Below are positions 14,041-26,663 of a DNA stretch of 64,000 nucleotides, piece by piece. Every line of letters begins with the position of its first letter. Position 1 is the first letter of the stretch. The notes beneath the pieces are model-generated. The model was given only the letters and a program-made list of their open reading frames with translations. It had not been told where the DNA came from and ran no database searches. A program made the translations under genes and the position numbers. Origin of the DNA: Acanthaster planci (taxonomy: Eukaryota; Echinodermata; Asteroidea; Valvatida; Acanthasteridae); contig NW_019091395.1 of assembly GCF_001949145.1 (NCBI RefSeq), positions 913,426 to 977,425 on the forward strand. The letters are read 5' to 3'.

Positions 14041-14125
14041 GCGTACTCTGGTGAGATTCGAACCCACGACTTCCTGCTTACTAGTGCAGACGCCTTTATT
14101 CTTAACCACTTGACCACTGACCGTG
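14041..14125 (-). repeat. tRNA-like relic / tRNA-derived SINE head
   Basis: On the minus strand an A-box-like TGGTCAAGTGGTTAAG is followed about 38 bp later by a B-box GGGTTCGAATCTCACC. Between them a possible anticodon stem (TCTGC/GCAGG) flanks an ACTAGTAA loop. The T-arm pairs (GTGGG with CTCAC). The acceptor stem does not pair, and the D-arm region looks lengthened after GGTTAAG. It is therefore a pseudogene or the promoter head of a SINE rather than a working tRNA. Confidence 0.6.
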
Positions 14126-14889
14126 GCAGTGTCGGCTGGCTGGTTGGAGTCAGATGTACATGTACACTGTAGCAGTGGGTATCGCAAACAACTTCGGGTA
14201 TTTCCAAGGATGGAGTTGCGCCAGGGAGATACATCTACCGGGTACAAGGCAAATCCATCCTTGGAACAATTTCAAGTTAATTTGAATAATGCAGTTGTCC
14301 AGTACATTGTACATGTAGCCCTAGGTACATGCACCTGTGTGAAACAGATGCAAGCCAGTGTATGAACATGTCGATGAAGTGATATGATGTGCATGTAATG
14401 CATGTACACGTACATGTACTGTGCTTGACATCAACATGTACATGTATGTAAGGCCAGACCACTATGCTACAGCTACAATACTGAATTGATAGAAGGTTTA
14501 ATGAAGCATGGATCTGTCAGGAGGCAAGGGAGAGTTGTGCAGTGTGTGTGAATCAGATCCATAGGCCTACAAATTGCATTTATGAATCATCAGTGATTAT
14601 GAACGCACACAAAGTGGGTACACAATACAGTCATGAGTGTGCTACATGTACCTGTATTATGCGTTGTATGTACATGTACGTATTGTGACTGCACAAAATA
14701 CATGTACCAGCTTGTGTTAATGCACAAACTTAGCATGTACTGATACATGCATGCACCATTTCAGTGTTTTCTGAGCTGTCAGCTGACTGAAATTTCTTTT
14801 ACTTTCCCATGTTATTCGTAGAATGTGAATCAAGCATGTACTTTGATTCAATAACTCGGTCTGCACACCGGTAGACACACATGTACAGT

Positions 14890-15980
14890 ACCTGTGCGAA
14901 CATGGGCATGTACTTGTACTTGTACTCGTACATGGACTAATGTTCGTACATGCATTGTATCAGTCTGTATTGTGCCATTTCACTGTGTGATAGCCTTATC
15001 CACAATAATGTTTGCATATGAAAAACATGCATATGTATTACCCTCATTGTACATGTCCATATGTAAATATATATGTACATGTACATATACCAGTACATGT
15101 ATAGTACATACAGTACATACAGTACATGTATATTGTACGGTTTGCTCATTTCACGTCACAATTGTGTTTTTTGTAAACATGTACTGTTGAGTGACTGCTC
15201 AACCTTTGGCTGGCCAGCAGTGCAAAAGTAAAAGTTACCGGTAATATACAAAATGTTAAAATTCCAAGCAGTTAGCAGTAGCAGTATCAAATCACCAGAC
15301 AACAATACACGCATTACTAAATACTAAATGGAACATGTACATGTACTGTACAAACTTCTTTGAAATTTTGAATGAAATTGAGTTAAACTCCAAAATCCAC
15401 CAAAGGGGCGAGTTTTCTGCAAGCTGTGGCCATCTATACACATTATAGGCAAATGAGATCCGTCTGCATGTTTTGTACATGGACTGGTAATGCATGTACC
15501 ACAGCAGTATAAAAATACATTATGGACTTGTACCATGGACGTGTACCTAGTACATTAGCAATATTGGGTCACTGTACGGTATGCATACGTGTACATGTAC
15601 ATACGTGTACATGTACCGATACATGTATATGTACAGTACTTGTACCGTACATGTACATTGCATGTTCACAAATAAAAAGCAGTTACCGGTAGCAGATACC
15701 GGTACATTTACATATACACGTGTAGTATCATAATGTACATGTACACTGTACGTACCTGTACAGTACAATGTAATGTATATATACATACATGTACGTACTG
15801 TATATGTTTATGTAAGTGATGTACATTGTACTAGTACATGTCACCTTCACTATGAATTTCCAGCGGAATGTACACAAACAAGTTCAGAGTACAAGTTACC
15901 AGTACATGTACATGTACGTCTGTGTGTGAGAAGAGCAAAGGGCACATTTACATGTATGCAAAGTCATACACTGTACATGT
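14890..15980. repeat. Palindromic ACATGTAC array clusters
   Basis: Two dense stretches (about 14890-15180 and 15540-15980) of GTAC/CATG-step palindromes, including a short GTACATACA triplication near 15102-15128. All open frames through it are repeat translations. Confidence 0.8.
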
Positions 15981-15999
15981 ATTTACCAGTATGAACAGG

Positions 16000-18900
16000 T
16001 CTGGGAGTAGAATGATTTGTAGAGAGGGTGCACGGTGCACATGGGGCTATTATTAAGAAGCTAGTTTGGAAGTTCTGATGCCTAGGCACGTTTAATGTAA
16101 CTTTTTCGTTCTTTCTGGTGGAATTAAGAAATGAGACTGTTTATCTTAACATGTATGTGTACCAGTAGACTTGACATCAAAGAGTATGAAAGGTACCATA
16201 AGTTTCAGAATGTACATGTACAGTAGGCTGTGTGGCGTACAAGCCGCAGCGGGCAAAAATTGGCACATTAAACTTTTAAGTTGCCGTATAGGCAGATTGG
16301 TTTCATGTGCAAAAATACATGTACCTCCATAACTTGAAATGTCCACAACACTAAATCTGGTTACCTCCAAGTTTTTGTGACAAATGAAAAATACTACCAA
16401 ATCGCTTGATGCGATACCTTTGCTCAAGTCATCATGCTTGAACTACTTGTGTTGCATCCATGCTGCACAGCAGATGCACTGCGTACATGTACATGTACAT
16501 GTACCACCCTGCACTGCGCCCGACAAATCCTGCTTTTAGGCTATCCTGACTGCTACTGCAGGTCTGTTCATGGACAGTCCAATCGCTGACTCGTTCGATA
16601 ACTACGTGACCCTAGAAAGTTATGTAATCAGAAAACCCAAGTGGAAAGAAACCTGAAATTCTGTGGCATGTCACTTGTCAGGCAGAACATGGTTAGCAAT
16701 AATAAGATTAAGACAAAAGATTTGCTACATGAAGGCACATGCACATGTATTAGCAGTTGAGTTTTATTTACCGGTAGAAAGAAAGCTTTAGGTACAATAA
16801 AAAAAAAATCTTGGTAAACTGATTATTTGTGTGTCAAAAATACATGTACACTATGAGAATGAATAAAAAGCAGGAAAATAATCACTAAAATGTTGCCATC
16901 TCAGCAGAGCAATTAAAGTTTGTAATTCAGACTCATTTCATATACGGGTGTGTCATGACTCCATGACTTAGGGACTTCCATTTACTCGAAATTCGGACAA
17001 CTCAAATCTTTATTTTTTGAGGTTCGAGTTATCAGATGTAAAAAGCAACCAACACAAACATGACTGTGCCACCTGCACGCAGTAAGCCTGGCCCAGGCAC
17101 GGCTTTAATTACTTTTTTCCCCTTCAATAGTTACCTTATAAGCCGCCCGGAGTATGAGCCGCAGAGACATTTTTCAATGTAAGAATCAAAGTACAGTACA
17201 TTTTCGAAAATTACAATACATACGAGTACGTGTAAACATCTGGATAGGCCTTCTCTGCATTAATTAAGGGAACAGTTTCTTTTCTTCAGAATATTGCAGT
17301 CATGGCTCATTGAATAATACATGTACATGTTTACGTCATGTACCGGTACATGCATTGTACATGTAGCTGTACACTGTACTGTAAAGATTGTACCAAGGTA
17401 CAGTACAATACATGTACATACCGGTACTAGGGATACAATGTACAATTTGAATGGCCACAAGTGTAGTTATTCTGTTTAATTAGGGGCCCAACGTGGGACA
17501 TTAGGATTAATACTAGTACATGTACATGTACCGGTAAACGGTATGTTATGTTATGGTATGGTATGGTATGTTACCGGTACTTGAAACGAGAGTTGGAATT
17601 TCCCACGTCATAAATGCATGTGTCGTTGATGTGCAACAGACTTGATGGATTATTTTCGAGCAAACTTGTATACATTCTCAATCCTGATTGGTCGATCCAT
17701 GGCGACAAACAGTGTGACACACAACTACAGTATATACATTGTATATGTTGCACGGTCCATGTCCATGTCAAACCCCATGTAATGCGTTGTTTTAACTCCA
17801 CGCAATGTTCTATTTTTACGGTAAAAGCAAAACACACGGCTGCAAAATTTACTGTCAATTTAAAGGTGGCGCATTTGCGCGCATAGGCCCCTATACTGTG
17901 TGTCAAGTTTGCTTAAAGATTAATTCGTTACGACACTCACGCTTATTGAACACAGAATGCAGTGCATCTGTATCCTGTATACCATGAGGCCGAAGGCCCA
18001 GTGGTATACATATACATATATGGGACGCTCAGACGTACATGTACATGTACTACATGATTCCACTCACACTCGTGTGATTACGAATACATGTAATATAATG
18101 TGTAAGCTTACAGCACATATACATGTACTAATTAGTGAGTATTTTAGTACAGTACATGTGCAAGGATCTGAAATACCAGTACAAGGCTATGAGTAGGTTT
18201 GCACAAGTACTGGTAATAATACAGTATTTTTATAAAGTGCCCTCCATAAAAAATTATCTCCTAGTGCTGTGGGTATGATATACATGTAGTCAGACGGGTA
18301 GTTATTGGTGTTTGATTGATGGCACTGACAAATTTCATGACCTTTGTGTGCACATTAAGTAGATTCAAGTTCAAGTACAAAACAGTTCACTGTACTTTCC
18401 GTTTCTTCTGGTCATGCACCAACTTGTTTGCTACAAGTACTGTACTGGTATTGCACTTTCCGACAAATAAACCAAATTCAAAGTTATTACTCTGTTGTCT
18501 TGTTTATCTTCCAAAACGGTGCAGGACAATTCTCTCTATAGTTTACCCAGGGTGATACGAACTTGAGGCTGTTTCTTTTTTTCATCAACAAACAGTTGCG
18601 TTGAGGCTTCCCAGTTGGTGCCAGAATATGCCCGTCGTAAGTCAACGAGATCTAGCTGTGGTTTACTGTCATTGCCCGCTCAGACTGCTGTGCAGGAAAC
18701 AAGCCGAGAGAGCCTTCTCCTCTTTCAGTAAAGGCCTACATGTGTTTCCTGCTCACAGTTATGTGGATCTATTTTACAGCTGAGATAAAGAAACTCGCAC
18801 TTATCGCACAACAGGGGGATTGCCGCCTCATGTGTTTTCAATGGTTCCTCATTCCAGTATATGTTAAAGGAACTATTATCGAGTACCAGTACAAGCTGCG

Positions 18901-19495
18901 AGGGGCTCATGTGGGATACCGTGGAATACCGGTACTTGTACAGTGTATGATTTTTCGCCTTGGGCGCTGTGCATCCCTCGGATATGTTCCAAACAACATG
19001 TAACATATCCTTGCGGTACATTACAGCAGTCAATAATTGTTTTGTCATTTGGTTTGATGTTTTTCAGTCGTTTACAACATGTATCTGATGGAAATTGTTG
19101 GGACAACAAAAAAAATATTTGAACATCATCGATTAGTGAACCCTGCATTATCCCGCACACTGTAGGGATGTGTGTGGTACATGCACGTGTGCATGATATC
19201 ATACAATGCCAGCCGATGTGATATCAACCAGTGAGTGCGGCATACAGGTACATGTATGTCACCCTATCACATGATCTGGGGTAATGAAAAAAATAACCAT
19301 GAGTATTCAAGTGTTCATGTACATGTACCTGCATCAGTTGTGAAATATTGTCCAAATTCAACCTTGAGCTCACTCAGATCAGCCTGGCCTATAGTGTCAA
19401 TTCAGGTACTGCTGGTACCGGTATGTTGTCTATTAATTGTGAGAATTAAGCACTGACAGTGCCAGGCCATTGACCTGTCATCCCTCCTGAAGGAA
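16000..19495. other. Non-coding, no gene seen
   Basis: Sparse ACATGTAC motifs (16483-16503, 17317-17350, 17516-17530). No exon or element ends recognised, apart from the small TATGG array listed separately. Confidence 0.45.
17540..17576. repeat. TATGG/TATGT pentanucleotide microsatellite
   Basis: About seven imperfect five-base units of TATGT and TATGG, flanked by ACCGGTA palindromes. Confidence 0.85.
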
Positions 19496-19499
19496 ATTC

Positions 19500-19868
19500 C
19501 CAGGGTACAGTACATGTAGGTACAGTACATGTAATGTACATGTACAGTCCATGTACTCCATATACATGTATGTACAGGTACGACTACATGTACATGTACT
19601 ATGTACTTAACATAAAGCAAGGACTATTCTCACAAGGCCACATGTATATGTACGCTAGTATGGTACATTTATAATGTACCTGTAGACAAATATAAAATAT
19701 ACCGGAGTACTGGTACCATATTGTACATGTACATGTACAACTGTACATGTACAGGGTGCCTGTAGGCCTACGATAGGCCGATACCAAGGATAAAGCAAGG
19801 ATACATGTACTGACAATGTATTTTGTATGACGTTCTACCGGTATCTATAATGTACATGTACATGTACT
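19500..19868. repeat. Palindromic ACATGTAC array cluster
   Basis: Dense self-complementary GTAC/CATG motifs; leads directly into a GTACTC-rich array. Confidence 0.8.
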
Positions 19869-19869
19869 A

Positions 19870-20120
19870 CTAGTGAGTGTTGGAGTACTTAACGGTACTT
19901 ACTCGTACTCAAGTACAACTCGAGTACATGCAAGTACTTGACCTGTACTCCACTATCAGTACGCAAAATTTATTTGGAATTGGTCCTTACTCGATTCTTT
20001 GTACTCGAATTTTGCATATACTCGGACGTCAAGTACCCCAGTACTCAAGGGTATAATTCAAGTACAGTGCTTAATTGATTCCTCTAAAAATTTTGCATCA
20101 ACAGTGCTGGGTACAGTGGC
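19870..20120. repeat. Degenerate GTACTC/GAGTAC array
   Basis: Frequent GTACTC, ACTCG, AAGTAC and CGAGTAC words in both orientations (for example 19897-19945 and 20000-20050). The same vocabulary returns on both sides of the assembly gap at 21133-21524. Confidence 0.7.
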
Positions 20121-20149
20121 TTAATGCACGCTGGGTACGAGGAACGATC

Positions 20150-21120
20150 TTTAAAGATTTTAGTCTAGTTCCCGTCTCCGCGCCGCGGATGTACCGGTAG
20201 TATTGATTTGTGAATCTGGAGTCAGGCTAGAGTCAGTCAGTTCATGCCATGTTTTAGTGGTACGTTGTGCATGTGAGAACGACGTATTTGTATGGAGGTC
20301 TCTTTGTACATGTTTCCGTGCGGAAACCATTGCCAAAGTTTGTGATATGAGGGCCACAGATATTTCACTTTTCTTGTTTTTTTTCAATCGTTGAATATGT
20401 TAAGCATCAAGTGCTCCTGTAGAGCGGGTATTCATTACAGGTGGTATTTTCCTGTGGCCCCATCGCAGCCTCCTCACGAGCAAGGTGCTCTCCAGTCTTG
20501 TTTTCTCAAAGTGTAATTTCGGAAAAATTGAATTCTATTAGTTTGCAAGACTGTAGAGTGAAGCATTTCCTGTAACAGTAGACTTTTTTTATCATTCCAG
20601 TTCAGAGGTCATTATTACTATTGATATGAAAATAAGGATTCTCAAGGACAAAGTGTTCGGTAGTTATAATTAAACCTGAGGTGCATTCAGATTTCTTTCA
20701 AGCCTTTTCTTCACTCATGTTTTTGTTATGTGATACAGCTACAAGATTTTAGTCTGGTTTCAGTCTTGGCATCAGATATGGTTAAGGTTTGGGTCTCTGT
20801 CCTGGTTGGTCATTGAGGTTTTAACAGCAGGTTATAAGGTGACTGGGTGAGGCCTTTATTTCAGTACAAGTCTTTATTTAGGTTTATATTAATATACAGT
20901 CTTGCTTTTGTACTCAGTTTTGATATCTCAGGGTTTCCTTACTTAAGTCTTTGATAAAGGTTTCCGCATGGGTATTCATAAGCCACATCAACTTTTTCAG
21001 AGAATAAAAGGTGTGAATATCCACATGGTACTGCAGATTTGTGTTGCAAGAAGACCAAGTGCCTGTATAATTCAGTTTTAATTACAGTATTTACTTATTT
21101 GTTTATTGTACGCTTTGCAA
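20150..21120. other. Non-coding, no gene seen
   Basis: T-rich sequence before the assembly gap. No coding signal or element end recognised. Confidence 0.45.
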
Positions 21121-21132
21121 TTGTACTCGGGC

Positions 21133-21524
21133 NNNNNNNNNNNNNNNNNNNNNNNNNNNNNNNNNNNNNNNNNNNNNNNNNNNNNNNNNNNNNNNNNNNN
21201 NNNNNNNNNNNNNNNNNNNNNNNNNNNNNNNNNNNNNNNNNNNNNNNNNNNNNNNNNNNNNNNNNNNNNNNNNNNNNNNNNNNNNNNNNNNNNNNNNNNN
21301 NNNNNNNNNNNNNNNNNNNNNNNNNNNNNNNNNNNNNNNNNNNNNNNNNNNNNNNNNNNNNNNNNNNNNNNNNNNNNNNNNNNNNNNNNNNNNNNNNNNN
21401 NNNNNNNNNNNNNNNNNNNNNNNNNNNNNNNNNNNNNNNNNNNNNNNNNNNNNNNNNNNNNNNNNNNNNNNNNNNNNNNNNNNNNNNNNNNNNNNNNNNN
21501 NNNNNNNNNNNNNNNNNNNNNNNN
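21133..21524. other. Assembly gap (392 N)
   Basis: A run of 392 undetermined bases. TGTACTCGGGC on the left and GGACTCAG words on the right show that it interrupts a repeat array. Open frames crossing it are artefacts. Confidence 0.98.
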
Positions 21525-21735
21525 TTTGGACTCAGACTAAGGTACTTGGACTCAGCCCAGTACTCAACCTTTGATGTACTTGGACTCGGAGATTTGGACT
21601 CAGACTCGTCACCCGTGTACATGTACTTGGACTCGGCCCAGGACTCGGCCCCTAAAGTACTCGGAGTACTCTGTACTCGGATTTGAGGACTCGGCCCCAA
21701 CACTGCCACTAGTATGTACATGTACTCGTACGTGT
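21525..21735. repeat. GGACTCGG / GTACTTGGACTC minisatellite
   Basis: Short degenerate units such as GTACTTGGACTCGG, GGACTCAG and GGACTCGGCCC recur about ten times directly right of the gap, with ACATGTAC motifs at 21616-21628 and 21715-21726. Confidence 0.8.
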
Positions 21736-21739
21736 GTAA

Positions 21740-23160
21740 CTTTAGTTTTGTAAAGTTAGTTTTCACAGCTGCGACATCTGTTTTCTAGAAACTTAAGAAC
21801 TCAATTCGCAGTGCTCCAAAAGTGGACAACCAGAAATTTCAAGTTCTTCCCTCCTCCCAGCAGAAATTTATGTGTTCCAAAAGTGGTCTATCTGTCTATT
21901 TTCTGCCTTTTCACTTGTCTTCTAAAAACGTTTGAATCTGAGTTGCATTGTCCACTGTTGGGCCTTCTCATGCATAACACTAGCAGCATGTTTCAGTACC
22001 AGATCTTGGTTGGCGAGCTCTCCAAGGAAAAAGCTGGCCTATATTTTTTGTGGAATGTCCCAGAGAGCCTCCAATTATAATACAGGTGAATGCCACATGC
22101 ACTCCAGCAGATGGTCTGCACAGTCGGGAAGTGCTAAGGAAACCGTTTCAAAATCAATCATGTGTGATGTACTTGTACAATGTACATATACCGGTAATAC
22201 CAGGCTGGGCCCCCGTGCTACTCTGTTGGGTTAGTCCAGGGGGTTTCCCCCCTTCAGTCCTGGCTGAATGACACTGCAGTAAGTGTCAAAAAGTTTTGCA
22301 GAAATCTGAGTTCAAGAAGAGAACATCAAATTAACAACATTAGTTTGAGCCTGTTGGATATGGCAAATACAGAAATCAATCGGTCCTTTGTTTGAGTATG
22401 TAATATTGTCTTGATTAAATGTTTTCAAGCTACATGTACATGTACCTACAATGTGCACGCACACAGCATACATTTACATGTACATGCACTCGCCAATACT
22501 GTGTATGCATGTTCATTTATGGTATAATATCTTTACATGTAGCTTTGTTAATGCGTCTGTAAACCACTCCGCTTTGAAAGGGGATCCATCGTTTTCATAT
22601 CAGTACAAACATCGCAATGCATGTTTTCCTTGGAAGATGATAAAATGCGAGAAAAAAGAAAGAGCATGTTTGCAACATTTAATATTTGTCTCTGACCTTT
22701 CCAGACTTTTTTTGAACTAAATGAGGCATTATCCAGTGTTCCCATCCAAGCCAAATTCCATTAGAACACAGCAACTCAGTTGATTCAATTGTCACCCACT
22801 CCGTTGGCCTGTATGACCAAATTTCCCTTGTTCAGCTCGCACAAACCAAAGTCTCGGCTCAGCCATTTCCACAGTTGAGGTATTGTCAGTTGAGGTTTCT
22901 GTCATAATGATCCCTCCCACATCAACTGGTCATCGACATTGGCTAGAAATACTTGGAATAACTTGGGAGAATATCTACTCCTGGAGATGCCGACCCTGGG
23001 CCAGGCAGCTGGGGGGAGGGGGGATGACGTTCCTAGGCACCCTGTAATCGTAAAATACACAAGTGAATTGCAGCCACATCTGTCCGCAAAATGCTTGGCA
23101 GTATTTTATTGTATGCGTGAACCAGCAATAACTACCGTAAATGCACATACTGGTATACCA
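21740..23160. other. Non-coding, no gene seen
   Basis: No exon recognised. ACATGTAC motifs at 22432-22447 and 22476-22486; a small C/G-rich inverted repeat near 22235-22265. Confidence 0.45.
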
Positions 23161-23162
23161 CA

Positions 23163-23560
23163 TACATGTACATGTACATTGCAGCCTTTTTCTAAATTAA
23201 ATACCTTGTCGGATAATTGTTCAATGAATGAAGTTAGCAGTTCCCCATGTAGTTTTGTTGATGCACATATGCACAGGTACAGGTACACATGCAGGTACAT
23301 TATATTTTTGTTACATGTACATGTGACAACCGCTAGTTTCCTTTCCATTATCCTCAGTTACAAGTGGGCATGTACATGTACTGGCACATGCACACACGTA
23401 CTGTATACATGTACATGTACGTACAACAACGTACATGTACATGGATACATCCATGTACATGTACATGTACACGTATGTACGTGTACACCACATGCACCAT
23501 GTACACACACATTCATGTATTTGGCTTGTACATGTACAGTGTACATGTATAGGTATACAT
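23163..23560. repeat. Palindromic ACATGTAC array cluster
   Basis: One of the densest arrays, especially 23370-23560. The long open frames across 22939-23604 on + and 23311-23573 on - are mostly repeat translation. Confidence 0.85.
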
Positions 23561-23597
23561 TATGGTGGTCCAATCAATTTACGACCAGAAAGGCCCT

Positions 23598-23623
23598 GAC
23601 CTAGAACAAATTGCAATAGAATT
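23598..23623 (+). repeat. Left terminal inverted repeat of transposon
   Basis: 26 bp, exact reverse complement of 26597-26622. Outermost bases read GACCTAGAAC. Confidence 0.92.
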
Positions 23624-25087
23624 TATTTTAACACTGTCACACTTATAAAAAATCACTGATCAACATACTGGTACTAAAAATCTAATTTATTCATGGAGTG
23701 GAAAGGTGCTTTTACTCACCGTTTCTTAACTGATATATTTAGCAAGTAACTAAAGTGTAAACCGTTGTTCGGACCGTGCCATGGTTTTTTGCTGCACGTC
23801 TGTTCTGCGCCCTGACCTAGGTTCGCATAATGTGGGACACGTCAGGGAACACGATTGATCATGTAACCGACGGCTTTTTAATAATGTAGATACCGGGTAT
23901 TTTAATGATACCGGTATCTTGGGATTTAACTGCCTGGGAGCTGCTGCACTAAAATATTATTTCAATTATCAATCTAGATTTTTAATAATAACTGAATTTC
24001 TATCCAAATATCCACCAAAAATGTTGTCAGTTTAGCATCTACAGTAAGTACATGTACATGTACCGGTAAATTGTTCTGGGAGGGATATTTGCTCTGGCAA
24101 AGTTGAAATTGTAGTCTGGTAGGTTTTGATTCTCTCTTCAGTGTTGGGTGGGGTTGTAATAGGAAATTCAGAAATTCAACTTTAGTATAGAAAGCCAAGT
24201 CAACAAATCATCCTAAGATTTGACAGCGTTTTATACAACCTTTAAAACAGAAATGATAAACCTGTGCTTACAACCTAAATTGAAATCAAACAGTTACACT
24301 CGAGTGTTCTATGAATTCAGGACCTTTACAAAAGGGATTTAATAAAGTAAATGGGCAAGTAACAAATCATCCAGCTCCATTGTTTCATTAGCGACATATG
24401 TGAAACCTTTAGTCAATTTTGACAATATCGAGTTGACTTTGTATTGGGGGATCTATTGTTCAGAAACTTTTTAGTCAGTGTTCCACAAGTGTTCTGCATT
24501 TGAGAGCTGCAACTTTTTCCCTTAGTTTGTGTGTTTGTATATTTGTCTGCTCAAACAAAACAAAAAAAAAAACAAATAAAATTTGCTCTATCAGAAAACA
24601 CAATGAGAAATAAAAATAAACAGATGCAACCTTGAAACGTATACTCAAACTCGTAGGGAGGAAATTAAAAATTGTCAACATTTTCTCCTGGAATACCTCA
24701 GCAAATTAAAAATAATTAACCTGTGCCGTAAAACCTCTTAACTTCCTGACATATTTCTGCAAAAACAAAATCCCCAAAATACATCTTAATGTGTTTTATC
24801 ATAAATTTCAAAAATTAAATGTTAAAACTATGCAATGTGTTAGTGTTCATTTCCAAATACATTTTGTTTCTTTTAGGTTCATTGTCAATTGACATTCATA
24901 TGTTTGCGTCTTTGAGGAGGCATCCTCAAAAATAAAATTGAAAGTGCTCACGACTATTGTGTCAATTTTTTAAATACATGTAGTTTCCTTTTCTTTTTTT
25001 TTCTTTTCTGTTTTTTTGTTGGACAAGAAATTCAGAAAAATTTTCTGTTTGACTGTTGGCGGCATGGTGATCCTGCGATTCTCCTCA

Positions 25088-26175
25088 TCAATCTGTTGAT
25101 TCATTGTCCACTCCGTGGTTGACGTCGTCTTCGTCAGGCACGGTCACATTGCAACAGATCCCTTTACAGCCCCCACATGCTGAAGAACACTCCATACCTT
25201 GTTTTTCGGCAGTCACATTGCTGTGTGTTGCATCCTGTCATGCAGCTGGATCGGATGACTGCTAACTGGTCTCTGGGTGCTGGATCCTTGTCTGTTGGAA
25301 TTGAGGAGATCGGCTGATGTTGTAGTTAACCTCATTTTTTTCTGACTCCTGATCTTCTCGTTTTTGTTGCTTAAAGAAGTTATAAAGAATGTGTGATGCA
25401 GAGCTCCTGTATAACAACGTCAGTTTTCCCATCAACCTCAGAAATTATAACTTCATGGATATAATGTTTATGGATTTGTTTTTCCATGTACTTACAACTG
25501 TAAACCTCAGATTGAAAAGCTGATATTTCTTGCATTTTTCTGATTAGGTCAGTAACCATTGTCTGCTCATCATCATGATTTTTTGAAGTGTTCCATCACT
25601 GTCTTGAAGGATTCCGCCTTAATTTCATTGCATGGCCTACCCGAAAAATTACTTTGTGTCTGTAAAACATCACTTCTATATGAATCTGCATACAATTTGG
25701 GAATTTGTTTACCTGGTCTGAAACTTATATTGCATTTGTTATAGTAAACTGCGTCTGCAGCGTGTGAAAATTCTGCCTTTCACAATGGTTGACCAACTGT
25801 CATTTCGCACACACAACATGCGTCTACTACCTGCATTTTATGCTGAAAATCCACTGTCCACAGCGGAATGAGAACCCAATCATTTTTTCCCATAATACCT
25901 GTCTCCTTGACCACAAAATAAACAATGCTGTGCAAACTTAAATACAGGAGACACAGATCACAGTATGCAGCAGTCACTAGTTGACCCTTCACCCTGGGAT
26001 TGCAATACTTTCGTTGACAAACAACGTGTACTCTTTGACTTGCTGTTATGGTATTTGAATCTTTTCTTGCTTCACTAGCCCTGTCTATTGCCTGACATCC
26101 TGCAAGTATTTTCTGTGTGTTTATGGTCTCGTTGCAAAAAATGCACTTGTCAACGACTTCTTCCATTCTGCTCAA
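25088..26175 (-). pseudogene. Broken cysteine-rich transposon-associated protein gene
   Basis: On the minus strand an open frame starts at 26175 (MSRMEEVVDKCIFCNETI), with a C-x2-C, then VHVVCQRKYCNPR (H-x2-C), and ends at a TGA near 25778. The same frame continues past the stop as FSHAADAVYYNKCNISFRPG...QIPK to about 25575. A shifted frame then gives HDDEQTMVTDLIRKMQEISA to about 25375. After another shift a Cys-rich tail reads CDCRKT / MECSSACGGCKGICCN (about 25155-25230), with a stop at 25088. From memory, this order (CxxC, H..C, HAADAxYHxxC, CRKxGxxCSxACGxCxG) occurs in uncharacterised proteins of cnidarians and marine invertebrates linked to mobile DNA. Those are much longer, so the middle is probably deleted here. 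At least one nonsense change and two frameshifts are visible. Confidence 0.7.
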
Positions 26176-26596
26176 CCTCCCGGCTCGGTATGAAAAATTC
26201 TGATAGTAAAGCAGGCAGTAATTACCTTGAAGGTCTTAGTATGAAGTTAATGATATGCGGTACTGTTGTTGGTATATAATTTACTGTCACATTCATAACT
26301 GATGATAAATATAAACTCTTTCTTGCATGTGTGTTAACGTTTGTTTTTTCTAAGTGAAACGCCGGTCTGTTGTCTGCCACCTTCACATGAAATTAATAGT
26401 CCTCGCCACGATTTACTGTATTACTTTGTATTTTCTGCCTGGAAAGTCACCAGAGGAATTAAGAAAGGGCGCCCTCCATAGTTTGGATATAAAAGAACTC
26501 AAATTTTTAGTCTAAAAATGCTTTAAAAAACACTTTTCCACTCCATAGAAAAAGTTAGTTTTTTTACAAGTTCTCTGTATGTTTATTTCAAGTTAT

Positions 26597-26622
26597 AATT
26601 CTATTGCAATTTGTTCTAGGTC
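26597..26622 (-). repeat. Right terminal inverted repeat of transposon
   Basis: 26 bp, exact reverse complement of 23598-23623. Ends TTGTTCTAGGTC on the + strand. Confidence 0.92.
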
Positions 26623-26663
26623 TAAACTAAATGGCATCCTACGCAATCAGCCATGCACTTTTG

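Larger units (their letters stand above)
23598..26622 (-). mobile_element. 3.0-kb DNA transposon with terminal inverted repeats
   Basis: The ends are perfect 26-bp inverted repeats (23598-23623 and 26597-26622; outer bases GACCTAGAACAAATTGCAAT). Similarity extends inward in patches: ATGGAGTGGAAAGGTG on the left pairs with ATGGAGTGGAAAAGTG on the right arm read in reverse, about 100 bp in. Inside is a broken reverse-strand gene (25088-26175). No convincing target-site duplication flanks it (left CCCT, right TAAA), so the superfamily is not assigned. It lies about 0.7 kb upstream of the first recognised SBF exon. Confidence 0.88.

Noticed and set aside
14041-14125. Functional tRNA gene
   Set aside because: A and B boxes are present, but the acceptor stem does not pair and the D-arm region looks lengthened.
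21039-21766. Open frames on both strands crossing 21133-21524
   Set aside because: Length comes from undetermined bases in the assembly gap.
22939-23604. 221-codon open frame on the + strand
   Set aside because: Its second half is translation of ACATGTAC repeats (CTCTC, HVHVHV, MYMY). No family match or splice structure.
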